Source: SAR116 cluster bacterium (GTDB lineage: Bacteria > Pseudomonadota > Alphaproteobacteria > Puniceispirillales > Puniceispirillaceae). Taken from it: a DNA stretch of 24,175 bases. This document shows, in pieces, positions 16,876-24,175 of this stretch. A program made the position numbers and the translations under genes. Position 1 is the stretch's first letter, and every line of letters starts with the position of its first letter. Under the pieces are notes generated by a model. The model was not told where the DNA came from and searched no databases. It was given only the letters and a program-made list of their open reading frames with translations. Location of the stretch: assembly GCA_002722385.1 (NCBI GenBank), contig PBLR01000013.1:23292-47466 (forward strand), given 5' to 3'.

Positions 16876-17366
16876 GTCTCTTCACCTCTTGGCTGTGCTG
16901 TCACTATAGCGGCATATATCCAGAATACAACACCCATGAAAATGGCACTATCAGCAAGGTTAAAGGCGGGCCAGTGATACTCTGCCAAATGCAGATCAAG
17001 AAAATCAACAACCCGTTCAAACCGAAGCCGGTCTATCACATTACCAATCGCCCCGCCCGCGATCAAGCCAGAGGCAAAGCGCTGCAGACGGCTAAGCTCA
17101 TGAAGGCTGAAAAACAGCCACAGCACCACCAGAACAGCCAGAATGGGAATCATCAGCTTGCCAACCATCGGGTTATTCTGAAACAGGCCAAAGCTGATGC
17201 CGCTGTTCCAGACCGGTGTCAGGTTTAAAAATGGGGTAAGCACAATCTGGCGGGCGGGGGCAAAAATCAGCTCCAGCATCCAGTTTTTGGTCAACAGATC
17301 GCTGATAATGACGGTGCTGCTCACGCAGATGAACCAGATGATATGACTGGTTGCCGGCCACCTCAT
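16872..17366 (-). CDS. lspA: Lipoprotein signal peptidase (signal peptidase II)
   Basis: LspA cleaves the signal peptide of diacylglyceryl-modified prolipoproteins in the inner membrane. The 164-residue protein has four hydrophobic segments (about 6-24, 70-88, 96-112, 138-157). The aspartyl catalytic dyad is intact: D112 in GGAIGNVIDR and D139 in FNLADS. The 'NSGISFGLF' motif (54-62) corresponds to the family's N-x-G-x-(A/S)-F-(G)-x-x block. Both ends overlap neighbours by four bases, with ileS upstream and the DUF3035 lipoprotein downstream. ileS-lspA adjacency is a widespread bacterial arrangement. Confidence 0.95.
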   Translation of the reverse strand: MRWPATSHIIWFICVSSTVIISDLLTKNWMLELIFAPARQIVLTPFLNLTPVWNSGISFGLFQNNPMVGKLMIPILAVLVVLWLFFSLHELSRLQRFASGLIAGGAIGNVIDRLRFERVVDFLDLHLAEYHWPAFNLADSAIFMGVVFWIYAAIVTAQPRGEET

Positions 17367-20170
17367 CCCACAGCTAGCCCTTTTTTCTGTTCAGCCAATA
17401 CCGTCTCACAACGTGTACAAATCGCGTCATCATTATCTGCGGGAAGTTCGCTTACAATTTTCCAGCAGCGCACGCATTTACCGCCATCTGCGCGCCTGAC
17501 CGCAATCTTCATATCTGCCTCATCACCAACTTCCAGCACAGCTGAAGAGGTGATAAACAAGCTGGCCAGGTCAATGCCCTCAAGCAGGTCGGCCATCTGT
17601 TGCGAGGCTGTGATTTTCACATCTGCAGACAGGCCGCCGCCAATGGTAGCTTCATTACGGGCAGCTTCCAGCGCGGTCATCACCTCAGAGCGCAGACCGC
17701 GTATCTGTGCCCAGCGTGTAGCGAGATCAGGGGCAGCCCAGCCTTCTGGAATATCAAAATAGGTGTGAAGATGGATACAGTCCTGCTCATCACCAGTATA
17801 GGCCAGCCAAGCTTCATCAGCGGTGAAGCACAAAATCGGCGCAATCCAGGTGACCAGACAGCGTAAGCTGTAATCCATAACCGTCCGGCAGGCCCGACGT
17901 TCAACAGAGGCCGGTTCATCACAATACAGACAATCTTTGCGCACATCAAAATAGAAGGCAGACAGATCTGAGTTACAAAAATCATGGATCAGCGTGAAAA
18001 TACCATGGAAATCATAAGACAGAGTCTTGGTTCTGATCTGTTCATCCAGTTCAGCCAGGCGATGCAGAACCCATCTGTCCAGTTCAGGCATATCCTCTGG
18101 CTGAACAAATTCAGCTGATTTATCAAACCCGTTCACCGCCCCCAGAAGATAGCGCAGGGTGTTACGGATGCGCCGGTAATGATCTGTCTGACGCTTGATG
18201 ATTTCTGGTCCGATCCGCAAATCATCATAATAATCAGAACTGACCACCCAAAGCCGCAGAATATCTGCGCCATTCTGTTCAATAACCTTTTGCGGGGCGA
18301 CCACATTGCCCAGCGATTTTGACATTTTCCGGCCCTGCTCATCCAGCACAAATCCATGTGTCAGCACACCCTTATAAGGGGCCCGTCCGCGTGTACCACA
18401 GGATTCAAGCAAGGATGAATGGAACCAGCCGCGATGCTGATCAGAGCCTTCAAGATAGAGATCAGCTGGTGACTGGAGATCATCACGGGTCTCCAGAACA
18501 AAGGCATGAGTAGAGCCTGAATCAAACCACACATCAGCAATATCTTTGACCTGAATGTAGTCGGCCTCATCATAGTCGGGGCCCAAAAAGCGGGCTGCAG
18601 GAGAGGTAAACCAGGCATCACAGCCTCCTTCAGCAAAGGCGTTAACAATCCGGTCAACAACAGCCTGGTCACGCAGCGGCTCACCGGTCTGTTTGTGATA
18701 GAATACCGGAATAGGCACGCCCCAGGCACGCTGGCGGGACAGACACCAATCTGGTCTGTTTTCGATCATTGATGATAATCGTTTCTGGCCAGAGGCCGGA
18801 TAAAAATCTGTTTGCTGAAGAGCGTCTAATGCGGTCGCGCGCAACCCTTTGCCCTGTTCGGCCCCATCTCCCATAGAGACAAACCATTGGGCAGCGTTGC
18901 GGTAAATCACAGGCGCATGCGAGCGCCAGGAATGCGGGTAGGAATGCACCAGAATACCCACACCAATTAGGCCACCATGCTCAGCCATGATATCAGCGAT
19001 TTTCTGATTGTCCCGCAGCACATGCATACCGCCAAACAACGGCAAGTAGTCTGCAATCACGCCATCTTCGCCGACCGTGTCAGGAACCTCTACCCCATGC
19101 TGGAGATGGGCTAATGCATAATCTTCCGGACCGTGACCAGGGGCAATATGGACAAAGCCTGTGCCCTGTTCGGTGGTTACATAATCTGCCAGAAATAACG
19201 GCACATCATGATCATATCCCTGCGTCGCCAGCGGGTGACGGGCCACTGAACCGGCGATTTCCGCACCAGTAAAGCGGGTCACCACATCAGCGTTCAAAAT
19301 GCCGGTTTCGGTGAAGACAGCCTCTCTCAGCTCATCTGCCAGGCAGATCACTTCTCCGACCTGTGCCAGCGAACCTTCAGCAACCTCATTAATTTTAAGC
19401 GCGCTGTAAGCAATATCTGCCCCGCATGCCATTGCTCTGTTGCCCGGCATTGTCCAGGGGGTAGTGGTCCAGATCACAAAGCTGGTCCCCACCAGATCCT
19501 CACGCGGACAAGAGGCCACCTTAAAGCGGGCGAAAATAGTCACTGACTTGTGATCAGCATATTCAACCTCAGCCTCAGCAAGGGCGGTTTTTTCAACTGG
19601 TGACCACATCACCGGCTTTGAGCCGCGATACAAGCTGCCATTCATCAGAAACTTGCCCATCTCAGCCGCAATGATGGATTCAGCCTCAAATTTCATGGTC
19701 GTGTAAGGATTGTCCCAGTCACCCAGAATCCCCAGACGCTGGAACTCATCTGACTGAATCTTCAGCCAATGTGCCGCAAAATCGCGGCATTCCTGCCTGA
19801 ATTCGGCTATTGGCACCTCATCTTTATCTTTGCCTTTTTTTCGGTACTGTTCTTCGATTTTCCATTCGATTGGCAGACCATGACAATCCCAGCCCGGCAC
19901 ATAATTGGCGTTCTTGCCCAACATGGACTGGGACCGGTTAATCACATCTTTCAATATCTTGTTCAGCGCATGACCAATATGAAGCTGGCCGTTTGCATAA
20001 GGCGGGCCGTCATGAAGCACGAATTTCGGCGCATCTTTGCGGGTCCGGCGAAGCTGATCATATAAGCCCAGTGTTTGCCAGCGTTTCAGAATTTCAGGTT
20101 CTTTGGCAGGAAGGCCACCCCGCATAGGAAAATCTGTCTTCGGCAAGAATACGGTCTGCTTATAATCCAT
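17363..20170 (-). CDS. ileS: Isoleucyl-tRNA synthetase
   Basis: IleS charges tRNA-Ile with isoleucine and edits misactivated valine. The 935-residue length is that of the bacterial type. The class I signatures are HIGH at 64-67 and KMSKS at 615-619 (K615). The CP1 editing domain contains the 'TTPWTMPGN' block. A C-terminal zinc-binding element is present with C899, C902, C918 and C921. The start ATG gives the typical opening 'DYKQTVFLPKTDFPMRGGLP'. A 78-base gap separates it from ribF upstream; I saw no T-box or other leader structure there. lspA overlaps its stop by four bases. Confidence 0.98.
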   Translation of the reverse strand: MDYKQTVFLPKTDFPMRGGLPAKEPEILKRWQTLGLYDQLRRTRKDAPKFVLHDGPPYANGQLHIGHALNKILKDVINRSQSMLGKNANYVPGWDCHGLPIEWKIEEQYRKKGKDKDEVPIAEFRQECRDFAAHWLKIQSDEFQRLGILGDWDNPYTTMKFEAESIIAAEMGKFLMNGSLYRGSKPVMWSPVEKTALAEAEVEYADHKSVTIFARFKVASCPREDLVGTSFVIWTTTPWTMPGNRAMACGADIAYSALKINEVAEGSLAQVGEVICLADELREAVFTETGILNADVVTRFTGAEIAGSVARHPLATQGYDHDVPLFLADYVTTEQGTGFVHIAPGHGPEDYALAHLQHGVEVPDTVGEDGVIADYLPLFGGMHVLRDNQKIADIMAEHGGLIGVGILVHSYPHSWRSHAPVIYRNAAQWFVSMGDGAEQGKGLRATALDALQQTDFYPASGQKRLSSMIENRPDWCLSRQRAWGVPIPVFYHKQTGEPLRDQAVVDRIVNAFAEGGCDAWFTSPAARFLGPDYDEADYIQVKDIADVWFDSGSTHAFVLETRDDLQSPADLYLEGSDQHRGWFHSSLLESCGTRGRAPYKGVLTHGFVLDEQGRKMSKSLGNVVAPQKVIEQNGADILRLWVVSSDYYDDLRIGPEIIKRQTDHYRRIRNTLRYLLGAVNGFDKSAEFVQPEDMPELDRWVLHRLAELDEQIRTKTLSYDFHGIFTLIHDFCNSDLSAFYFDVRKDCLYCDEPASVERRACRTVMDYSLRCLVTWIAPILCFTADEAWLAYTGDEQDCIHLHTYFDIPEGWAAPDLATRWAQIRGLRSEVMTALEAARNEATIGGGLSADVKITASQQMADLLEGIDLASLFITSSAVLEVGDEADMKIAVRRADGGKCVRCWKIVSELPADNDDAICTRCETVLAEQKKGLAVG

Positions 20171-20248
20171 CTGCTTTAACCTTTACCCCTCTGACCCTAT
20201 CAGGCCGGAACGTCCTTTTGCTTGTTTAAAGTGTTCAGACTGGCCTGT

Positions 20249-21214
20249 CTACTTCAGTATCTGTCTTGCTTGTGCTGCATCTTTGGCGATCTGGTCACGC
20301 AGGGCATCAAGACCATCAAATTTCTGTTCAGGCCGCAGGAAAGCCTGCAGATGTATGGTGAGCAGGTAGCCATAAATATCTTCATCAAAATCGAACAAGT
20401 GCGTTTCTGCCAAAACGCCGCGATCATTCACCGTCGGGCGGCGGCCAATATTGGTAACCCCTTTCAGCTGGTGGGTCTGACCTGTTTTATCAACCAGTTC
20501 AGCTGTCACGGCATACACCCCAAAAGCCGGTTCAAGACAATCGCCCAAGCCCAGATTTGCGGTGGGGAAGTCAAGCAAACGTCCTCTTTGATCACCCATC
20601 ATCACCGCCCCTGATACACAAGCTGGACGGCCAAGCATGTCACGGGCCAGCTCCACCTGACCTTCGCGCAACGCGGCCCTGATCCGTGATGAGGACACGG
20701 CCTGCTGATTTTCATCTGTGCAGAGAAGGACCGGTTGCACATTCACGCCCAAATGCTGGCCCATTTCCGCGAGGCTGGCCATCGTTCCCGCACGCTCTTT
20801 ACCAAATGCGAAATCGGCGCCCGCAAACAGATGTTTTACAGAAAACCCCTCAATCAGAACGCTGGTTACAAAAGCTTCAGGAGATAATTGCTGCAAGGTT
20901 TTGTCAAACTGAACATGGAAGATAACCGAAACGCCGAGCGCTTCCAGGCAGCTATCTTTGCTGGCTCTGTTCTGCAGCAGGAACGCCGGGTCTGACGGGC
21001 GGAAATATTGCCGCGGGTGAGGTGTAAATGTCACCACCGCAAGAGGAAGACCGGTTGCCTGAGAACAGGAGCGGGCAGCGGCAAGCACCACCTGATGACC
21101 CTTATGCACCCCATCAAAATTACCAATCGCGCAGACCAGATCGCCTAAAGACAGAGGCGGATCGCCAACGGCCCAGTCAAGACTATGTGGCTGCACGTGC
21201 TGATGTTTGGTCAT
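20249..21214 (-). CDS. ribF: Bifunctional riboflavin kinase / FAD synthetase
   Basis: RibF phosphorylates riboflavin to FMN and adenylates FMN to FAD in the cytoplasm. The N-terminal adenylyltransferase domain contains GNFDGVHKGH (31-40) and the later 'SSSRIRAAL' motif. The C-terminal kinase domain contains 'FPTANLG', 'GVTNIGRRPT' and 'ETHLFDFDEDIYG'. The 321-residue length is standard. The ribosome site GAGAAG lies upstream of the ATG. A weak promoter candidate (minus-strand TTGCTT at 21315-21320 and TACATA at 21292-21297, 17-base spacer) lies upstream; I mention it only as a possibility. It heads the co-directional run through ileS, lspA, the lipoprotein gene and mutL. Confidence 0.96.
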   Translation of the reverse strand: MTKHQHVQPHSLDWAVGDPPLSLGDLVCAIGNFDGVHKGHQVVLAAARSCSQATGLPLAVVTFTPHPRQYFRPSDPAFLLQNRASKDSCLEALGVSVIFHVQFDKTLQQLSPEAFVTSVLIEGFSVKHLFAGADFAFGKERAGTMASLAEMGQHLGVNVQPVLLCTDENQQAVSSSRIRAALREGQVELARDMLGRPACVSGAVMMGDQRGRLLDFPTANLGLGDCLEPAFGVYAVTAELVDKTGQTHQLKGVTNIGRRPTVNDRGVLAETHLFDFDEDIYGYLLTIHLQAFLRPEQKFDGLDALRDQIAKDAAQARQILK

Positions 21215-21344
21215 CTGCTTGTCTTCTCTCTAACCGCACGGTCAATCTTCTGCCGTCCCTGGTCTGCAAAACGATGTAATTTCCTTTGAAATATGTATTC
21301 TTGTGCCTGTATTTAAGCAAGATGAAAAAACGCCACGCCAATGC

Positions 21345-21373
21345 TGGTCAAGGCTGTTTGGCCTGCTTATACT
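21345..21373 (+). promoter_or_regulatory. Candidate sigma-70-type promoter for the mscS-chaC pair
   Basis: TGGTCA at 21345-21350 (4 of 6 to the -35 consensus) and TATACT at 21368-21373 (5 of 6 to the -10 consensus) are separated by 17 bases and lie about 50 bases upstream of the mscS ATG. Pattern match only; transcription is not shown. Confidence 0.4.
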
Positions 21374-21426
21374 CTTAGCTAAGATAACAGACATTTTCCT
21401 CAACTGCTGCATTCGGGCCAAGAGCT

Positions 21427-22287
21427 ATGGACACTTTCTCCGCATTTGAAACATCATTGGGAGAAATGAGCCTGTTAAGTCAGGAATTGTTTGCTATTGC
21501 GCTTAATTCAAGTGTGAATGTTCTGGCGGGTATCGGGACGATCATCATCGGCTTCTGGCTGTCCGGCAAAGCGTCTGGCATGGTCCGCAAACGGATGTCC
21601 ACACTGCCGCGGGCAGATAAAACTCTTATTCCCATTCTGGCCTCCATAATCCGGTATGCTGGTTTTATTCTGACTCTGGTGGTGGCGCTGGGCCAGTTTG
21701 GGGTGCAGACCACGTCAATCATTGCGGTTTTGGGTGCGGCGGGCCTGGCGATTGGCCTTGCCCTTCAGGGTACCTTATCGAATGTGGCCTCAGGCATTAT
21801 GCTGCTTCTGTTAAGGCCATTCAGTGTCGGCGACTGGGTCGAAAGTAACGGCATATCAGGTACGGTCCGTGAAATCGGCTTGTTTTCCACCCAAATTGAC
21901 ACGTTTGAAAATGTCTTTATCTCGGTACCAAACTCATCAATCTGGTCATCCACAATCGTCAATAACAGCCGCCATACCGTCCGCCGGATGGACCTTGATA
22001 TTGGCATCGGTTATGACAGCGATTTGGATGTGGTGGAAAAAGCGCTCTTATCGCTGAGCGAAGATGACCGCGTGTTAGCTGATCCTGAACCTGTGTTTCT
22101 GGTGGTTGATTATGCTGACAGCGCGATCGTGGTCAGGCTGCGTTTATATGCACAATATGATGATTTCTTCGCGCTGAGCTGGGATTTGAAGAGAAGGCTG
22201 AAGCCGCTGCTGGATGCGCATGATATTGAAATTCCATTCCCGCAGCGGGTCGTTCATCACTTAGGCTCAGCGCCTGAGGATCTGTGA
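21427..22287 (+). CDS. MscS-type small-conductance mechanosensitive channel
   Basis: This inner-membrane channel opens on membrane tension and releases small solutes during osmotic downshock. The 286-residue protein is close to the minimal MscS size. Three hydrophobic segments lie at about 26-46, 68-90 and 96-128. The third is the Gly/Ala-rich pore helix (GAAGLAIGLALQGTLSNVASG, about 103-123) followed by 'RPFSVGDWVE' (130-139), the usual entry to the beta domain. The cytoplasmic domain continues through 'PNSSIWSSTIVNNSR' and ends near the family's usual C terminus. The ATG at 21427 has an AAGAG ribosome site. The TGA stop overlaps the GTG start of the ChaC-like gene by four bases. Confidence 0.93.
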   Translation: MDTFSAFETSLGEMSLLSQELFAIALNSSVNVLAGIGTIIIGFWLSGKASGMVRKRMSTLPRADKTLIPILASIIRYAGFILTLVVALGQFGVQTTSIIAVLGAAGLAIGLALQGTLSNVASGIMLLLLRPFSVGDWVESNGISGTVREIGLFSTQIDTFENVFISVPNSSIWSSTIVNNSRHTVRRMDLDIGIGYDSDLDVVEKALLSLSEDDRVLADPEPVFLVVDYADSAIVVRLRLYAQYDDFFALSWDLKRRLKPLLDAHDIEIPFPQRVVHHLGSAPEDL

Positions 22288-22985
22288 TAGTGACAGATGA
22301 ACCCGGGCTAAAGGCGACACACCCCCTCAGCAGGGATATGCTGGAAAGCGGCATAGTCCAGAAACTCGCCCTGGACCGGGATGGCGAAAACAGCAGCGTG
22401 CTGAGTGAAGAGGAGCTGACCGCGTCACGGCGGCGCTATATCGCTGATGATTACAGTGGCCCGGATATCTGGGTCTTTGGCTATGGCAGTTTAATCTGGA
22501 ATCCCCTGATCACCTTTGAAGAAAAGCTGTTTGGCCGTCTTTATGGCTATCATAAGCGATTCTGCTTGTGGACCCGCTTGGGCAGAGGCAGCCCAGAGGA
22601 ACCGGGGCTGGTGCTGGCGCTGGATAATGGGGGATCAGTCAGAGGGGTTGTATTTAAAATTGCGGCTGAACGGGCAGCACAGGAAATGGATATTCTGTGG
22701 CGGCGCGAAATGATCAATAATTCTTACAACCCAAAATGGCTGAATGTACATACACAAGAAGGCATCAAAACAGCCCTATGTTTTGTTGTTCGCCATGACA
22801 GCCCCGGCTTTGCTGAGAAAATGTCAGATGAGAAGACAGCAGATGTCATCGCACGGGCAACCGGTTTCCTCGGGCCTTGTTGCCAGTATCTGTTTGAAAC
22901 ATCTGATGCGCTGAAACAAGCCGGTATTGATGATCCGACCCTGAACCGGCTGGCACGAATGGTAAGGGCCCGTCAGGCTAACTGA
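22284..22985 (+). CDS. chaC: ChaC-type glutathione-specific gamma-glutamylcyclotransferase
   Basis: This family releases 5-oxoproline from glutathione, leaving Cys-Gly, in the cytoplasm. The 233-residue protein has the substrate-loop motif GYGSLIWNP (66-74) preceded by IWVF, and the catalytic Glu is probably E142 in WRREM. 'GYHKRFCLWT' (88-97) is also typical of ChaC. An N-terminal extension of about 60 residues precedes the core and contains a charged helix. The GTG start at 22284 overlaps the mscS stop (GTGA); a second GTG at 22290 is nearly as good. The coupling suggests glutathione turnover linked to osmotic or efflux response. Its stop lies 29 bases from the convergent iclR-type gene. 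Confidence 0.92.
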   Translation: MIVTDEPGLKATHPLSRDMLESGIVQKLALDRDGENSSVLSEEELTASRRRYIADDYSGPDIWVFGYGSLIWNPLITFEEKLFGRLYGYHKRFCLWTRLGRGSPEEPGLVLALDNGGSVRGVVFKIAAERAAQEMDILWRREMINNSYNPKWLNVHTQEGIKTALCFVVRHDSPGFAEKMSDEKTADVIARATGFLGPCCQYLFETSDALKQAGIDDPTLNRLARMVRARQAN

Positions 22986-23014
22986 TCTGTGCCTAACGGG
23001 CTTTGTAATTAAGC

Positions 23015-23800
23015 TTATTCAGGCCAGACGCCGCCAAGGGCTTTTGTCATATCACGTGACACGCGTTTCACAATCTGCCCGAATGACGCAATATGCTGGT
23101 CAGAAATCCGAACAGATGGGCCACTGACAGACAAGGCACCTATCACCTCACCTTTTGCGCCGAACAATGGCGCGCTGACACAGCGCAGGCCGTCTGAATG
23201 CTCTTCATTATCGATGGCAAATTGACGTTTGCGTGTATCGTCCAGATCACGCCACAGGCTGGCTGTTGTGATATGGCTTTTGCGAGTCAATTGTGACACG
23301 CCGGCTTTGGCAATCATCCGGTCCGCCTTCTGGCGAGGCATAAACGCAAGGCAAGCTTTGCCTACCGCAGAGCAGGTCAGAGGCGCTTTTGCCCCCGGAC
23401 GCGCCAATGCGCGCATTAATTCAGGACATTCCGTCTGGGCCAGATAGACCAACTCGTCATTTTCAACCAACGCCAGATTAGACGTTTCGCCGGTTTCCTG
23501 CATCAATATCCGCAGATAAGGACGTGCCATATAACAGACATCACGGGCCCGCATGTAGGACGAGCCCACATGGAAGCTTTGCACACCAATCAGCCAGCGT
23601 CCGTCTTCAAAACGGACAAACTGGTCAAGCTGTAATGTCGTCAAAAGTCGATGAGCGGTGGAAGGCGCTAATTTAACACGCCTTGCCAGTTCCGAAAGGT
23701 TGAGCCCTTCCGGTTCCTCAGAAAGTTTTATCAGTAAGCTAAGAGCACGTGAGACGGACTGTGTATGTCCGCTTCGCTTCTCTAATAAATCGTCAGGCAT
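23015..23800 (-). CDS. IclR-family transcriptional regulator
   Basis: This is a DNA-binding regulator with a winged helix-turn-helix N terminus and a ligand-binding C-terminal IclR domain. Counting from the ATG at 23800 it has 261 residues. The HTH spans about 34-55 (NLSELARRVKLAPSTAHRLL) with the wing after it, and the effector domain contains 'ETSNLALVENDELVYL' and 'LTCSAVGKACLAFM'. A GTG at 23833 would add 11 residues. I prefer 23800 because of the GGGGG-like ribosome site before it and because a candidate promoter places the transcript start close to 23832. IclR regulators commonly control a divergent catabolic or transport gene; here the divergent gene is truncated at the window edge, so the ligand is unknown. 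Confidence 0.92.
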   Translation of the reverse strand: MPDDLLEKRSGHTQSVSRALSLLIKLSEEPEGLNLSELARRVKLAPSTAHRLLTTLQLDQFVRFEDGRWLIGVQSFHVGSSYMRARDVCYMARPYLRILMQETGETSNLALVENDELVYLAQTECPELMRALARPGAKAPLTCSAVGKACLAFMPRQKADRMIAKAGVSQLTRKSHITTASLWRDLDDTRKRQFAIDNEEHSDGLRCVSAPLFGAKGEVIGALSVSGPSVRISDQHIASFGQIVKRVSRDMTKALGGVWPE

Positions 23801-23821
23801 TAATGTGACCCCCACATTAAT
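23799..23821. promoter_or_regulatory. Perfect 9-bp inverted repeat at the iclR start, candidate operator
   Basis: ATTAATGTG at 23799-23807 and CACATTAAT at 23813-23821 are exact reverse complements with a five-base spacer. The repeat overlaps the iclR start codon (23798-23800) and its ribosome site. A dimeric IclR-family protein could bind it, giving autorepression; a small RNA hairpin hiding the ribosome site is an alternative. The symmetry is seen directly; the role is inferred. Confidence 0.5.
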
Positions 23822-23833
23822 AGCCGTTCCCAC

Positions 23834-24059
23834 ATCTTAACATGATGCATTTGGTTCAATTTTGCAAGGAAGAGAGAATTTTTATTCAATTTTTTCTTGA
23901 AGACCTGCTGCAACAAGCTGATAAATAGAGTTATTTTGATACAGAGGACAAAATGACGCAGGTATGATAATAATTGCATGTTCGTTGATTTTCGCCAGAA
24001 ATGGTGTGTAAACCACAGCAGAGCGCACAGCGAGCAAAACCAAGAGGATACGCCAACAG
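23834..24059. other. AT-rich divergent intergenic control region
   Basis: This region lies between the divergent iclR-type gene and the truncated right-hand gene and is visibly richer in A and T than the coding DNA around it. It holds a candidate iclR promoter, two direct copies of TTCAATTTT (23855-23863 and 23885-23893) 30 bases apart, and an AAGAGGA ribosome site (24042-24048) for the right-hand gene. I see no RNA gene or convincing ORF in it. Confidence 0.5.
23839..23867 (-). promoter_or_regulatory. Candidate promoter for the iclR-family gene
   Basis: On the minus strand TTGCAA (23867-23862) and CATGTT (23844-23839) stand 17 bases apart. The -35 matches 4 of 6 and the -10 only 3 of 6. Transcription would begin near 23832, just ahead of the inverted repeat and of the ATG at 23800. 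Confidence 0.3.
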
Positions 24060-24175
24060 ATGACCGACAGCCTATTTTCAGACCAGTCCATCGCAAAAGA
24101 TAAACAGGCTATGGAAGACTGGTTACATCAAAAACCAGATTCAACTTCGGTCGCCCAATTCACCCCAGGGCCGGG
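24060..24175 (+). CDS. Unrecognised gene, 5' part only (runs off the window)
   Basis: An ATG at 24060 opens a frame of 38 complete codons with no stop before the window edge. An AAGAGGA ribosome site lies 11 bases upstream, slightly farther than usual. The visible N terminus starts MTDSLFSDQSIAKDKQAMED, is charged and hydrophilic, and then has 'WLHQKPDSTSVAQFTPGPG'; there is no signal peptide. I do not recognise the family. Its position, divergent from an IclR-type regulator, suggests it is the regulated catabolic or transport gene, but that is inference. Confidence 0.55.
   Translation, partial: MTDSLFSDQSIAKDKQAMEDWLHQKPDSTSVAQFTPGP

Noticed and set aside
20171..20248. T-box or riboswitch upstream of ileS
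   Set aside because: The 78-base gap lacks a T-box-like motif or stable stems, and T-box control is not usual in this group.
21215..21426. FMN riboswitch upstream of ribF
   Set aside because: No conserved FMN-element sequence or multi-stem fold is visible in the 212-base region.
22986..23014. Possible terminator between the chaC-type and iclR-type genes
   Set aside because: Only three-base stems and an eight-base TAAGCTTA palindrome are visible; neither forms a stable terminator.
1..24175. Mobile element, CRISPR array, tRNA/rRNA or defence island
   Set aside because: No transposase, integrase, terminal repeats, regularly spaced repeats or tRNA-like sequences were found; gene content and composition are uniform and housekeeping.

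Overview
The window is a dense, mostly housekeeping stretch of an alphaproteobacterial chromosome. The evidence is the gene content and order: ribF-ileS-lspA-DUF3035 lipoprotein-mutL on one strand, an XseA/PurD divergent pair, a TldE (PmbA) gene leading into Kdo/lipid A genes, and a type 2 ArgC. G+C is moderate and many genes share start/stop codons. A marine SAR116-like lineage would fit, but that is an impression from protein style, not something the sequence proves.

Layout. (1) 20-1713, minus: a conserved hypothetical with a gamma-glutamylcyclotransferase-like look, downstream of argC. (2) 1793-3811, plus: tldE/pmbA followed after 3 bases by a HCx5R tyrosine/dual-specificity-type phosphatase. 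(3) 3821-9716: outer-membrane lipid genes. msbA is on minus; on plus run a DUF374 acyltransferase, waaA (Kdo transferase), lpxK (lipid A 4'-kinase) and an LpxL-type acyltransferase. Together these cover late lipid A maturation (two acyltransferases, kinase, Kdo addition) and its export. (4) 9708-14479: xseA (minus), purD (plus), tadA (minus), then a RluB-type pseudouridine synthase and rsmD (plus). (5) 14476-21214, minus: ribF, ileS, lspA, a DUF3035 lipoprotein and mutL in one co-directional run, the middle three joined by 4-base overlaps. LspA would be the peptidase that matures the adjacent lipoprotein. (6) 21427-22985, plus: an MscS-type channel overlapping a ChaC-type glutathione-degrading enzyme by 4 bases. 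(7) 23015-24175: an IclR-family regulator on minus, an AT-rich divergent control region containing a 9-bp-arm inverted repeat at the iclR start, and the first 38 codons of an unrecognised gene that runs off the right edge.

No tRNA, rRNA, CRISPR array, insertion sequence, phage gene or defence system was found, and no gene-free stretch exceeds 300 bases. I see no undescribed multi-gene system here. The points most worth a second look are the IclR control region and its truncated target, the MscS-ChaC overlap, two lipid A-type acyltransferases from unrelated families flanking waaA/lpxK, the phosphatase next to tldE, and a strong local excess of GGCCGGCC.
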